In this document: piece after piece, positions 34,766-43,115 of the stretch
How the letters are laid out: every line of letters begins with the position of its first letter
How positions within the stretch are numbered: position 1 is the stretch's first letter
DNA from: Rhizobium sp. R634
Lineage (GTDB): Bacteria; Pseudomonadota; Alphaproteobacteria; Rhizobiales; Rhizobiaceae
Direction: 5' to 3'
NCBI RefSeq assembly: GCF_002211305.1
Contig: NZ_LOKW01000027.1
Location: forward strand, 124,001 to 188,000
Length of the DNA stretch: 64,000 nucleotides
The notes under the pieces: model-generated
Databases searched by the model: none
Seen by the model: only the letters and a program-made list of their open reading frames with translations
What the model was told of the DNA's origin: nothing
Program-made: the position numbers and the translations under genes

Positions 34766-34792
34766 GGGCATATCCTCGCTGATGGCGATCAT

Positions 34793-34825
34793 ATGCAATT
34801 AATTATAGATTGCAATGCAATTAAT
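34793..34825 (-). promoter_or_regulatory. Repeat operator upstream of the ParE-type pair
   Basis: ATGCAATTAAT occurs at 34793-34803 and again at 34815-34825, exactly 22 bases apart (two helical turns), with the palindrome ATTGCAAT at 34809-34816 between. Such phased repeats just upstream of the antitoxin start are expected for an autoregulatory operator. Confidence 0.6.
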
Positions 34826-34848
34826 AACTGGAATTCGCGCCGATGACT

Positions 34849-34974
34849 GCCCCTCACCCCGTAAACGGGGCGAGGGGACTTGCCATGCGAAACGGCGGCG
34901 GGGAACGGAGAGACTGCGGCCTATCCCCTTCGCCCCGCAAGCGGGGAGAAGGTGCCGGCAGGCGGATGAGGGGC
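34849..34974. repeat. RIME-like rhizobial intergenic mosaic element
   Basis: About 126 bases bounded by GCCCCTCA (34849-34856) and its complement TGAGGGGC (34967-34974). Two internal hairpins: CCCCG/CGGGG at 34857-34870 and CCCCGC/GCGGGG at 34933-34946. The sequence style (CGCCCCGCAAGCGGGGAGA) matches the repeated intergenic palindromes known in Rhizobium and Sinorhizobium as RIME. It lies between the toxin-antitoxin promoter and the MHS transporter terminus. Confidence 0.8.
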
Positions 34975-34990
34975 TCTGGGTCAAGCCCGT

Positions 34991-36322
34991 CTATTCGCGC
35001 TGTTCCAGCGCCTTACTGAAGGCGAGCGCGGCCAGCGTGCAGATGGCGCCCGAGAGCAGGTAATAACCGACGAAGGTCAGGCCGAAGCGGCTGGAGAGGC
35101 TGAGCGCCACCAGCGGTGCGAAGCCGGCGCCGATCAGCCAGGCGAGATCCGAGGTGAAGGCAGCGCCGGTATAGCGATAGCCGCGGCCGAAGCGCGACGA
35201 GATCGAGCCCGTCGCCTGGCCGAAGGACAGGCCGAGCACGCCGAAGCCGATAATGACGAAGGCGTCGTGGCCACTGTTGCCGGAGGCGATCAGGATCGGC
35301 CCGACGAAGCTGAAGGCCGCGATGATGACGGCGCAGATGGCAAGCTGGGCGCGCCGGCCGATACGGTCGGCGATCAGGCCCGACGTGATGATGGCGACGA
35401 CGCCGACCATGGCGCCGATCACCTGCACCACCATGAAGGCGCCGATCGGCTGATCGCCGTAAAGGCTCATCCAGCCGAGCGGGAAGATGGTGACGAGGTG
35501 GAACATGGCGAAGCTCGCGAGCGGCACGAAGGCGCCGATCAGAATATCGCGGCCGTGAATGCGCAACACATCCAGGATCGGCGCCGCTTCCAGTTCGTGC
35601 TGCTCCAGCAGCGTCCCGAATTCCTTGGTCATGACAAGGCGCAAACGTGCAAAGAGCGCCACGACATTGATCGCAAAGGCGACGAAGAACGGATAACGCC
35701 AGCCCCAGGAGAGGAAATCCTCACTGGAAAGATTGGCGACGAAATAGCCGAACAGGATGCTTGCCAGTGCAAAGCCGATCGGCGCGCCGAGCTGCGGGAT
35801 CATCGCATACCAGCCGCGATGATTGGCCGGCGCATTGAGGGCGAGCAGCGAGGCAAGACCGTCCCAGGCGCCGCCGAGCGCGAAACCCTGGCCGAGACGG
35901 AAGAGCGCCAGCAGCGCAATCGACCAGACGCCGATCTCGTTGTAGCCCGGCAGGAAGGCGATGGAGGCGGTGGAACCGCCGAGAAGGAAGAGCGCGATCG
36001 TCAGCTTCGTGCCGCGTCCGTACATCCGGTCGATGGTCATGAAGACGACGGAGCCGACGGGGCGAGCCAGGAAGGCGAGCGAGAAGACGGCGAAGGAATA
36101 GAGCGTGGCCGTCAGCCTGTCCGGCGCGAAGGGGAACACCAGCTGTGGAAAAACCAGGACGGAGGCGAGGCCATAGACGAAGAAATCGAAAAACTCCGAC
36201 ATGCGCCCGATCACCACGCCGATGGCGATGCTGCCCGGGGACACCGGCTTGTCGTCGTGAATGCGCCGCGCGTCGCGTTCCAGCGACGACGACGACGGTC
36301 CGTATTGTGATGCTGTTGCCAT
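34991..36322 (-). CDS. MFS transporter, metabolite:H+ symporter (MHS) type
   Basis: About 443 aa from ATG 36322, with AGGAGG seven bases upstream; the open frame further upstream is rejected. Twelve predicted TM helices. The MHS signature is GVVIGRMSEFFDFFVYG near TM1 and SVVFMTIDRMYGRGTKL in loop 2-3. MHS members import organic acids, betaine or shikimate with protons. The substrate is unknown. It is divergent from cyoA, with an FNR/FixK-like site 43 bases upstream of its ATG. Confidence 0.85.
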   Translation of the reverse strand: MATASQYGPSSSSLERDARRIHDDKPVSPGSIAIGVVIGRMSEFFDFFVYGLASVLVFPQLVFPFAPDRLTATLYSFAVFSLAFLARPVGSVVFMTIDRMYGRGTKLTIALFLLGGSTASIAFLPGYNEIGVWSIALLALFRLGQGFALGGAWDGLASLLALNAPANHRGWYAMIPQLGAPIGFALASILFGYFVANLSSEDFLSWGWRYPFFVAFAINVVALFARLRLVMTKEFGTLLEQHELEAAPILDVLRIHGRDILIGAFVPLASFAMFHLVTIFPLGWMSLYGDQPIGAFMVVQVIGAMVGVVAIITSGLIADRIGRRAQLAICAVIIAAFSFVGPILIASGNSGHDAFVIIGFGVLGLSFGQATGSISSRFGRGYRYTGAAFTSDLAWLIGAGFAPLVALSLSSRFGLTFVGYYLLSGAICTLAALAFSKALEQRE

Positions 36323-36365
36323 GAAACGCCTCCTCGTTAAGGCGCTTCCGGCAAGGCGCCTCAGC

Positions 36366-36379
36366 CTGATCTTGATCAA
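36366..36379. promoter_or_regulatory. FNR/FixK-type box
   Basis: CTGATCTTGATCAA matches the anaerobox TTGAT-N4-ATCAA at nine of ten defined positions. It lies in the divergent region between the MHS transporter (43 bases away) and cyoA (320 bases away). Low-oxygen control of one or both is plausible. Confidence 0.5.
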
Positions 36380-36585
36380 ACCCGCAGGCTTATCAAGCCC
36401 GTCAGATGTAAATAGTTCATCATCACGGCTGAAAATCAGGCTGAGGCGAAAAATAGCGCGGCCGGCCGGCTATTTTTCCCGGGGAAAGCTGGCCTGTCCT
36501 GTGCTTGCGGATATATTGATCGCAACGACCCCGCGCCCATGAAAATCCTTTCTGTTTTCATCAGGATTTCAAGGCGGTAGCTTAA
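36380..36585. other. Divergent intergenic region, remaining part
   Basis: Non-coding sequence between the FixK-like box and the cyoA promoter. A 5-bp-arm inverted repeat TTGCG (36505-36509) / CGCAA (36521-36525) is visible. No gene is supported. Confidence 0.35.
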
Positions 36586-36591
36586 TATAAT
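36586..36591 (+). promoter_or_regulatory. Probable cyoA -10 element
   Basis: TATAAT, a perfect -10, 108 bases before the cyoA GTG. No matching -35 is seen, which fits an activator-dependent promoter. Transcription would begin at about 36598, directly at the long palindrome. Confidence 0.4.
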
Positions 36592-36598
36592 TTCTGCC

Positions 36599-36624
36599 GC
36601 AGTGCGGCATGCATGCTGCACTGC
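36599..36624 (+). promoter_or_regulatory. 26-bp near-perfect palindrome in the cyoA leader
   Basis: Arms GCAGTGC (36599-36605) and GCACTGC (36618-36624) enclose the self-complementary GCATGCATGC, with a single G/T mismatch pair. In RNA this would be an 11-bp stem. An overlapping alternative hairpin GCCGC-AGT-GCGGC (36596-36608) uses the same left arm. It could be an operator or a leader switch. Confidence 0.55.
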
Positions 36625-36699
36625 GACCTTCCGCCTCATGTCGCTATCGGGTTCAGTGCTTTAGTCGCGGAACAAACGAAACAACAAGAGCTTAGAGAC

Positions 36700-37887
36700 G
36701 TGCCAAAACTCGCGAAGTTTTCCCGCCTTCTATCCGTCTTGCCGCTGCTTCTCCTGGCAGGATGCAATATGGTGGTCATGGCGCCTTCCGGCGACATCGC
36801 CGCGCAGCAGCGCGATCTCATCGTCATCTCGACGGTGCTGATGCTGCTGATCATTGTCCCGGTGATTTTCCTCACGCTGTTTTTCGCCTGGCGCTATCGG
36901 CGCTCGAATACGGCGGCGACCTACGCGCCGGAATGGCATCACTCCACACGTCTCGAAATCGTGATCTGGTCGGCACCGCTTGCCATCATCATTGCGCTTG
37001 GCGCGGTCACCTGGATTTCCACGCATAAGCTCGACCCCTACCGGCCGCTCGACCGGCTCGACGCCGAGCGCGCCATTCCGGCAGACGCCAAACCGCTGAT
37101 CGTCGAGGTCGTGGCGCTCGACTGGAAGTGGCTGTTCTTCTATCCCGAGCTCGGCATTGCGACCGTCAACGAACTCGCTGCCCCGGTCGACGTGCCGATC
37201 AATTTCAAGATCACTGCCTCCTCGGTGATGAATTCCTTCTACATCCCTGCCCTTGCCGGCCAGATCTATGCCATGCCCGGCATGGAGACGAAGCTGCATG
37301 CCGTCATCAACAAAGAAGGCGAATATGAGGGCTTCTCGGCCAATTACAGCGGCGCAGGCTTCTCCCATATGCGCTTCAAGTTCCATGGCCTCAACCGCGA
37401 AGGTTTCGACGCCTGGGTGGCGCAGGTCAAGCAGCAGGGCACGATGCTGAACCGCGACGCCTATCTGAAGCTCGAGAAGCCGAGCGAGAAGGAACCGGTG
37501 CGCTACTACGCCGGCGCCGATGCCGACCTCTACAACGCCATTCTCAATATGTGCGCCACGCCGGGCAAGATGTGCATGAACGAGATGATGCATATCGACA
37601 TGATGGGCGGCGCCGGCAAGGAAAGCGCGGAGAACCGCGAGAAGCTGCAATATGACAACCGCCATGCCGGCGAAGGCATCGTAGCGCCTGCGGCCACCGT
37701 GCCGGCGACCGGTGCTCCCGCGAGAGCCGAGCCGCCTCGCAATTCCGATGGCAGCAGCATGCAGCACGACATGCCCGGCATGCAAAGCACGCCTGGCATG
37801 CAGGACATGCAGCATGAGGGTCATTCCATGCCCGGCATGAGCAATGGCGCCGATCCGGCGCCGGCGCAGCTCAACAACAACAATTAA
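36700..37887 (+). CDS. cyoA: Cytochrome bo ubiquinol oxidase subunit II
   Basis: About 395 aa from GTG 36700, which places a lipoprotein signal (LPLLLLAG|C) at the N-terminus as in other CyoA proteins; the ATG at 36613 inside the palindrome is unlikely. Two TM helices precede the cupredoxin domain (PLIVEVVALDWKWLFFYPE...FYIPALAGQIYAMPGMETKL). It lacks CuA ligands, as quinol oxidases do. The protein is about 80 residues longer than E. coli CyoA, with a Met/His-rich tail (MQHDMPGMQSTPGM...). First gene of cyoABCD-SURF1. Confidence 0.93.
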   Translation: MPKLAKFSRLLSVLPLLLLAGCNMVVMAPSGDIAAQQRDLIVISTVLMLLIIVPVIFLTLFFAWRYRRSNTAATYAPEWHHSTRLEIVIWSAPLAIIIALGAVTWISTHKLDPYRPLDRLDAERAIPADAKPLIVEVVALDWKWLFFYPELGIATVNELAAPVDVPINFKITASSVMNSFYIPALAGQIYAMPGMETKLHAVINKEGEYEGFSANYSGAGFSHMRFKFHGLNREGFDAWVAQVKQQGTMLNRDAYLKLEKPSEKEPVRYYAGADADLYNAILNMCATPGKMCMNEMMHIDMMGGAGKESAENREKLQYDNRHAGEGIVAPAATVPATGAPARAEPPRNSDGSSMQHDMPGMQSTPGMQDMQHEGHSMPGMSNGADPAPAQLNNNN

Positions 37888-37929
37888 CCTGGCGCTTTGC
37901 GTCGCAAGACATAATGAACGGGTTGTTCC

Positions 37930-39933
37930 ATGTTTTCCAATCCTGACCTCCTGAAGTTCATCTTCGGCCGGTTGACCCTCGATGCCATCCCCTATCACGA
38001 GCCGATCCAGGTCGTGACCTTCATCGGTGTCGTCATCGGCGGCCTCGCGCTGCTCGGCGTCATCACCTATTTCAAGTTCTGGGGTCCGCTCTGGCGCGAC
38101 TGGATCTGCAGCGTCGATCACAAGAAGATCGGCATCATGTATGTGATCCTGGCGGTCATCATGCTGTTGCGCGGTTTCTCCGACGCGATCCTGATGCGCG
38201 TCCAGCAGGCGATCGCCTTCAACGGTTCGGAGGGCTACCTGCCGCCGCACCACTACGACCAGATCTTCACCGCCCACGGCGTCATCATGATCTTCTTCGT
38301 GGCGATGCCCTTCGTCACCGGCCTGATGAACTTCGTGGTGCCGCTGCAGATCGGCGCGCGCGACGTCTCCTTCCCATTCCTGAATAACTTCTCCTTCTGG
38401 ATGACGACGGCCGGCGCGATCATCATCATGCTGTCGCTGTTCATTGGCGAATTCGCCCAGACCGGCTGGCTCGCCTACCCACCGCTGTCGGGCGCCGCCT
38501 ACAGTCCTGGGGTCGGCGTCGACTATTATATCTGGGGTCTGCAGGTGGCCGGTGTCGGAACGACGCTTTCGGGCATCAATCTGATCGCCACCATCGTCAA
38601 GATGCGCGCACCGGGCATGACTTTCATGAAGATGCCGGTCTTCACCTGGACGGCGCTCTGCACCAACGTGCTGATCGTCGCCTCCTTCCCGATCTTGACG
38701 GCAACGCTCGTTCTGTTGTCGCTCGACCGCTATGCCGGGACGAACTTCTTCACCAACGACCTCGGCGGCAATCCGATGATGTACATCAACCTCATCTGGA
38801 TCTGGGGCCATCCGGAGGTCTACATCCTCGTGCTGCCGGCCTTCGGCATCTTCTCGGAAGTCGTCGCCACCTTCTCCGGCAAACGCCTCTTCGGCTACGC
38901 CTCCATGGTCTACGCCACCTGCGTGATCATGATCCTGTCCTATATCGTCTGGCTGCACCACTTCTTCACGATGGGCTCGGGCGCTTCCGTCAACTCGTTC
39001 TTCGGCATCACCACGATGATTATCTCCATCCCGACGGGGGCGAAGATATTCAACTGGCTCTTCACCATGTATCGCGGCCGCATCCGCTACGAGGTGCCGA
39101 TGCTGTGGACGGTCGGCTTCATGGTGACCTTCGTCATCGGCGGCATGACCGGCGTCATGCTGGCGGTTCCTCCCGCCGATTTCGTGCTGCACAATTCGCT
39201 TTTCCTCATCGCCCACTTCCACAACGTCATCATCGGCGGCGTGCTCTTCGGCATGTTCGCCGGCGTGAACTACTGGTTCCCCAAAGCCTTCGGCTTCAAG
39301 CTCGATCCCTTCTGGGGCAAGATGAGCTTCTGGTTCTGGCAGATCGGCTTCTGGTTCGCCTTCATGCCGCTCTATGTGCTCGGCCTGATGGGCGTTACCC
39401 GCCGCATGAGCCAGTTCGAGGATCCGTCGCTGCAGATCTGGTTCATCATCGCCGCCTTTGGCGTCGGCCTGATCGCGCTCGGCATCGCCGCCTTCCTGAT
39501 CCAGATCGTCGTCAGCTTCATGAAGCGCGAAGAGTTGCGCGACGACAGCGGTGACCCCTGGGACGGCCGCACGCTGGAATGGTCGACCTCATCGCCGCCG
39601 CCGGATTACAACTTCGCCTTCACGCCTGTCGTGCACGATCATGACAGCTGGTACGACATGAAGCGACGCGGCTACGAACGTCCGCTCGGCGGCTTCAAGC
39701 CGATCCACATGCCTAGGAATACCGGCACCGGCGCGATCCTGTCGGCCATCAGCGTCGCACTCGCCTTCGGCCTGATCTGGTACATGTGGTGGTTGGTCGT
39801 CGTCTCCTTCGTCGCCCTGATCGTCGTGGCGATCGGCCACACCTTCAATTACAAGCGCGACTTCTACATTCCCGCCGAAGACGTCATCGAAACGGAAGGC
39901 AAGCGCACGACGCTGCTTGCCGAGCAGGTGTAA
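37930..39933 (+). CDS. cyoB: Cytochrome bo ubiquinol oxidase subunit I
   Basis: 667 aa, matching E. coli CyoB (663). This is the haem-copper catalytic subunit, oxidising ubiquinol, reducing O2 to water and pumping protons. Haem and CuB ligands are visible: IFTAHGVIMIFF (low-spin haem His), IWGHPEVYILVLPAFG (CuB His and cross-linked Tyr), VWLHHFFTMG (CuB His pair) and LIAHFHNVIIGG (haem His). Quinol-oxidase-specific N-terminal helix present. Preceded by a short spacer after cyoA. Confidence 0.97.
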   Translation: MFSNPDLLKFIFGRLTLDAIPYHEPIQVVTFIGVVIGGLALLGVITYFKFWGPLWRDWICSVDHKKIGIMYVILAVIMLLRGFSDAILMRVQQAIAFNGSEGYLPPHHYDQIFTAHGVIMIFFVAMPFVTGLMNFVVPLQIGARDVSFPFLNNFSFWMTTAGAIIIMLSLFIGEFAQTGWLAYPPLSGAAYSPGVGVDYYIWGLQVAGVGTTLSGINLIATIVKMRAPGMTFMKMPVFTWTALCTNVLIVASFPILTATLVLLSLDRYAGTNFFTNDLGGNPMMYINLIWIWGHPEVYILVLPAFGIFSEVVATFSGKRLFGYASMVYATCVIMILSYIVWLHHFFTMGSGASVNSFFGITTMIISIPTGAKIFNWLFTMYRGRIRYEVPMLWTVGFMVTFVIGGMTGVMLAVPPADFVLHNSLFLIAHFHNVIIGGVLFGMFAGVNYWFPKAFGFKLDPFWGKMSFWFWQIGFWFAFMPLYVLGLMGVTRRMSQFEDPSLQIWFIIAAFGVGLIALGIAAFLIQIVVSFMKREELRDDSGDPWDGRTLEWSTSSPPPDYNFAFTPVVHDHDSWYDMKRRGYERPLGGFKPIHMPRNTGTGAILSAISVALAFGLIWYMWWLVVVSFVALIVVAIGHTFNYKRDFYIPAEDVIETEGKRTTLLAEQV

Positions 39934-39937
39934 GACC

Positions 39938-40558
39938 ATGAGCGATCACACTGTCGACACGGCCGAAAAGCCTGAATTCTACCTGACGGAAGATCATCAT
40001 CCGGAGAACAGCACCAATCTCGGCTTCTGGCTCTACCTGATGAGCGACTGCCTGATCTTCGCGGTGCTGTTTGCGACGCACGGCGTGCTCGGCCGCAATT
40101 ATGCCGCCGGGCCGTCGCCCGCCGATCTCTTCGATCTGCCGATCGTCGCGCTGAACACGTCGATGCTGCTCTTCTCCTCCATCACCTATGGCTTCGCCAT
40201 GCTGCAGATGGAGCGGAACGCAAAGGCGGAAACGCTGTTCTGGCTCGCCGTAACCGGCTTGTTCGGCGCAGCCTTCATCGGGCTCGAACTCTATGAGTTC
40301 ATCCACCTGATCCATGAAGGCGCCGGGCCGACGCGCAGCGCCTTCCTCTCCTCCTTCTTCACCCTGGTCGGCACGCACGGGCTGCACGTCACCTTCGGCA
40401 TCATCTGGCTGGTCACGCTGATGGTGCAGGTATCGATGCACGGCTTGATCGAGGCCAACCGCCGCCGCCTGATGTGCCTTTCGATGTTCTGGCACTTCCT
40501 CGACGTCGTCTGGATCGGCGTCTTTTCCTTCGTCTATCTCTTGGGAGTTCTCGGATGA
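39938..40558 (+). CDS. cyoC: Cytochrome bo ubiquinol oxidase subunit III
   Basis: 206 aa, normal for CyoC (204 in E. coli). Five TM helices of the COX3 type: NLGFWLYLMSDCLIFAVLF at the start, then FIGLELYEFIHLIHEGAGP and LVGTHGLHVTFGIIWLV. ATG 39938 lies four bases after the cyoB stop. It stabilises subunit I. Its stop overlaps the cyoD ATG. Confidence 0.96.
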   Translation: MSDHTVDTAEKPEFYLTEDHHPENSTNLGFWLYLMSDCLIFAVLFATHGVLGRNYAAGPSPADLFDLPIVALNTSMLLFSSITYGFAMLQMERNAKAETLFWLAVTGLFGAAFIGLELYEFIHLIHEGAGPTRSAFLSSFFTLVGTHGLHVTFGIIWLVTLMVQVSMHGLIEANRRRLMCLSMFWHFLDVVWIGVFSFVYLLGVLG

Positions 40559-40956
40559 GTTCGCAAGCACCCGCACATGAGGATGCCGACGAGGCCCATC
40601 ACGGCCACAGCCACGGCCATCAGGCCGGCCACGGCACCTTCCGCAGCTATATGACGGGCTTCGTGCTCTCCGTCATCCTGACCGCCATTCCCTTCTGGCT
40701 TGTGATGTCGGGCGTGATCGCCAGCCCAGCGCTGACGGCGGTGCTGGTGATGGGCCTCGGCGCCATCCAGATCGTCGTCCACATGGTTTTCTTCCTGCAT
40801 ATGAACCCCAGGAGCGAGGGCGGCTGGACGATGATGGCGCTGATCTTCACCATCATCATCGTTGCCATCGCGCTGTCGGGCTCCCTCTGGGTCATGCACC
40901 ATCTCAACACGAACATGATGCCGATGAGCCCCGAGATGATGAAGAACATGCCGTGA
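40555..40956 (+). CDS. cyoD: Cytochrome bo ubiquinol oxidase subunit IV
   Basis: 133 aa, slightly longer than E. coli CyoD (109) owing to a His-rich N-terminus (HHGHSHGHQAGHG) and a Met-rich C-terminus. Three TM helices: YMTGFVLSVILTAIPFWLV, IQIVVHMVFFLHM and MMALIFTIIIVAIAL. It overlaps cyoC by four bases (ATGA). Assists assembly of the CuB site. Confidence 0.95.
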   Translation: MSSQAPAHEDADEAHHGHSHGHQAGHGTFRSYMTGFVLSVILTAIPFWLVMSGVIASPALTAVLVMGLGAIQIVVHMVFFLHMNPRSEGGWTMMALIFTIIIVAIALSGSLWVMHHLNTNMMPMSPEMMKNMP

Positions 40957-41000
40957 TTTGCAAAAGGGCGGCGGCAACGCCGCCCTTGGCGGTTCTGCAC

Positions 41001-41759
41001 ATGAGCAAGGCTCTCCAGGAAACATCGGAAAGACGGCGTTCGCCGGCAAAAGTCGCGATCTTCTGCCTCTGCCTGGCGCTGCTGGCCGCGGCACTCGCCG
41101 CACTCGGCACATGGCAGGTGCAGCGCCTCGCCTGGAAGCGCGACCTCATCGCCCGCGTCGACGAGCGGGTGCATGCGGCGCCGGTGCCCGCCCCGGCGGC
41201 CGCCGACTGGGGCAAAATCAATGCCGCCGACGACGAATACCGGCGGATGACGGCAACCGGGACCTTGGCGAACGACAGGGAAACGCTGGTCTATGCCTCG
41301 ACAGCGCTCGGCCCGGGCTACTGGGTGATGACGCCGCTGATGCTTGCCGACGGAACAGCCGTTCTCATCAATCGCGGTTTCGTGCCGACCGACAGGCGCG
41401 ATGCGGCCTCGCGCCGCGAAGGCGAATTGCCGGGCCAGGTCGAGATCACCGGGCTTCTGAGGATGACCGAGCCAAAGGGTTCGCTGCTGCAAGCCAACAA
41501 TATTGCCGCCGACCGCTGGTATTCGCGCGATGTCGCGGCAATCGCGCAGAAACGCGGCATCAACGCGGTCGCACCCTATTTCATCGATGCGGACGCTACA
41601 CCCAATCCCGGCGGCCTGCCCGTTGGCGGCCTCACGGTCATCCATTTTCCAAACAACCATCTCGTCTATGCGGTCACGTGGTACGGGCTGACAGCGATGG
41701 TACTGGCATTGCTGGTGTTCATCCTTCGCGGCGAGATCGGAAGGGGCCGCCGCGAATAA
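41001..41759 (+). CDS. SURF1 family oxidase assembly protein
   Basis: About 252 aa with two TM helices at the ends (VAIFCLCLALLAAALAALG and WYGLTAMVLALLVFILRG) and a periplasmic SURF1 domain. Family motifs are LGTWQVQRLAWKRDLI, PGYWVMTPL, VLINRGFVP and NHLVYAVTWYGL. SURF1 assists haem insertion into haem-copper oxidases, and placement after cyoD implies service to the bo oxidase. ATG 41001 is used; a GTG at 40953 overlapping the cyoD stop is an alternative start. Confidence 0.92.
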   Translation: MSKALQETSERRRSPAKVAIFCLCLALLAAALAALGTWQVQRLAWKRDLIARVDERVHAAPVPAPAAADWGKINAADDEYRRMTATGTLANDRETLVYASTALGPGYWVMTPLMLADGTAVLINRGFVPTDRRDAASRREGELPGQVEITGLLRMTEPKGSLLQANNIAADRWYSRDVAAIAQKRGINAVAPYFIDADATPNPGGLPVGGLTVIHFPNNHLVYAVTWYGLTAMVLALLVFILRGEIGRGRRE

Positions 41760-41868
41760 GACGAGCTCCGGCTGCTGTCGCACCGCAATGGCTTCAGCGC
41801 AGCGGATTAATCTCTTGTAAAGCGATGTCCGCTACTGCTTGCCTGTCCAGAATATACAAAAGCTGCAC

Positions 41869-43032
41869 ATGAGCCGGCCGGATTACATCCCCAGTCTTGA
41901 TGGCCTGCGCGGTGTCGCCGCGCTTCTGGTCGTTCAAGCGCATATCGGCCTTGTCTTTCCGAGCACAGCCCAGCATTTGATGACGATGGGCAGCGAGGCT
42001 GTCGGCTTGTTCTTTGCCCTCAGCGGCTTTCTGATGGCCCATCTCTACGGTTCACGGCCGGTGACCCGGGAAAACGTCCTGGATTTCCTTGTGAGCCGCT
42101 TTGCCCGCATCTATCCGGTCTACCTTGTCGCCGTCCTGCTCGTGGCGATGCTGTCCGGCATACAGGGTCTGAACTTCGTCCAGCCGATCACAGGCGGCAC
42201 GGACTTTGTGCGCCATGCCTTTCTGCTGGGCTCGAGCGGCGTTTTCTGGTCGATCCCGCCGGAAATTCAATTCTACCTGCTCTTCCCGGTCCTATGGCTC
42301 TGCCTGGCCCGCCCGGACCGCTATAGCAGCCTGATCGCAGCCTTTGCGGTGGCTGTCGTCGTGGATGGTCTGCTTGAGTTGCCGGGGCCTGGAATCCTGC
42401 TCGTTTCCAAGCTCCCTTACTTTCTTTTCGGCGCGCTGGCCGGGAAGCTGCATTCCTATGGGGACAGATGGACGCCATCCGCCCTCACGGGAATTTTCAC
42501 TCTCGTCCTTCTGGTGGTGTTCTTCACCTATAGGCATCTCCTGGCGAATTTTTCCCCCGAATTTTGGGGCCTGGAGAGCGCGCTCGCCGCAGCCGTCATT
42601 GTGGCGCTGGTCGCGCGGCAAGCTCCTATCGCATCCCATATCCTGGCGGCTGCACCCGTGAGGTTTCTAGGGGCGATCAGCTTCTCGCTCTATCTTTTCC
42701 ACGTCCCGATCATGTTCCTCGTCCACCGGGCCTTTGAAACTCTGATGCCCGAACCGGCGCTCATCGCGGCAGCGTCTCTCGTTGCAGTCGGAGGAGCATG
42801 GTTCCTCCATGAGACGATAGAGGTCCCGAGCCGGCGCCTGCTCGTCACCTTCTGGCAGCATCACCGGTGGCGCCTGGTCGCGAGGGGAACTCCGGCTGCG
42901 AGGATCGAACAGGCGATCCTCGACCTTCAAGAGACCGAAAAGCGCCTTCTCAACGGCGCATCTTCAGTCACGACCGAGGAAACCGGCCGCACGCTCATCC
43001 AGGACGGCGGCGATGGGAAGCTTCGCGCATAA
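41869..43032 (+). CDS. Acyltransferase 3 (OafA/YrhL-like)
   Basis: About 387 aa from ATG 41869 (MSRPDYIPSLDGLRG). Ten or so TM helices. The family signature YIPSLDGLRGVAALLVVQAHIG lies at the N-terminus with the essential His in QAHIG. FARIYPVYLVAVLLV and FWSIPPEIQFYLLFPV are the other standard motifs. Members O-acylate surface polysaccharide or lipid sugars. A soluble C-terminal tail of about 50 residues (EQAILDLQETEKRLL) is unusual. No glycan genes are adjacent. Confidence 0.88.
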   Translation: MSRPDYIPSLDGLRGVAALLVVQAHIGLVFPSTAQHLMTMGSEAVGLFFALSGFLMAHLYGSRPVTRENVLDFLVSRFARIYPVYLVAVLLVAMLSGIQGLNFVQPITGGTDFVRHAFLLGSSGVFWSIPPEIQFYLLFPVLWLCLARPDRYSSLIAAFAVAVVVDGLLELPGPGILLVSKLPYFLFGALAGKLHSYGDRWTPSALTGIFTLVLLVVFFTYRHLLANFSPEFWGLESALAAAVIVALVARQAPIASHILAAAPVRFLGAISFSLYLFHVPIMFLVHRAFETLMPEPALIAAASLVAVGGAWFLHETIEVPSRRLLVTFWQHHRWRLVARGTPAARIEQAILDLQETEKRLLNGASSVTTEETGRTLIQDGGDGKLRA

Positions 43033-43115
43033 CGTAGCGGCTCTCCAGCGTTCCGGAGCCGTTCGAAAGCCGCCTGCAATCGAGCGCGGGCCGTCGCTCA
43101 CCTCATTCACGTTCC

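Noticed and set aside
34857..34946. Repeated CCCCG hairpins as a CRISPR-like array
   Set aside because: Only two unequal hairpins within one RIME-like element; no regular repeat-spacer structure.
36730..39222. Antisense open frame of 830 codons across cyoA-cyoB
   Set aside because: Opposes two unmistakable oxidase genes and is rich in His/Asp/Arg with no domain.
43039..43060. GGCTC...GAGCC hairpin between the acyltransferase and the hybrid kinase as a terminator
   Set aside because: Only a five-base stem with a large loop and no T run.
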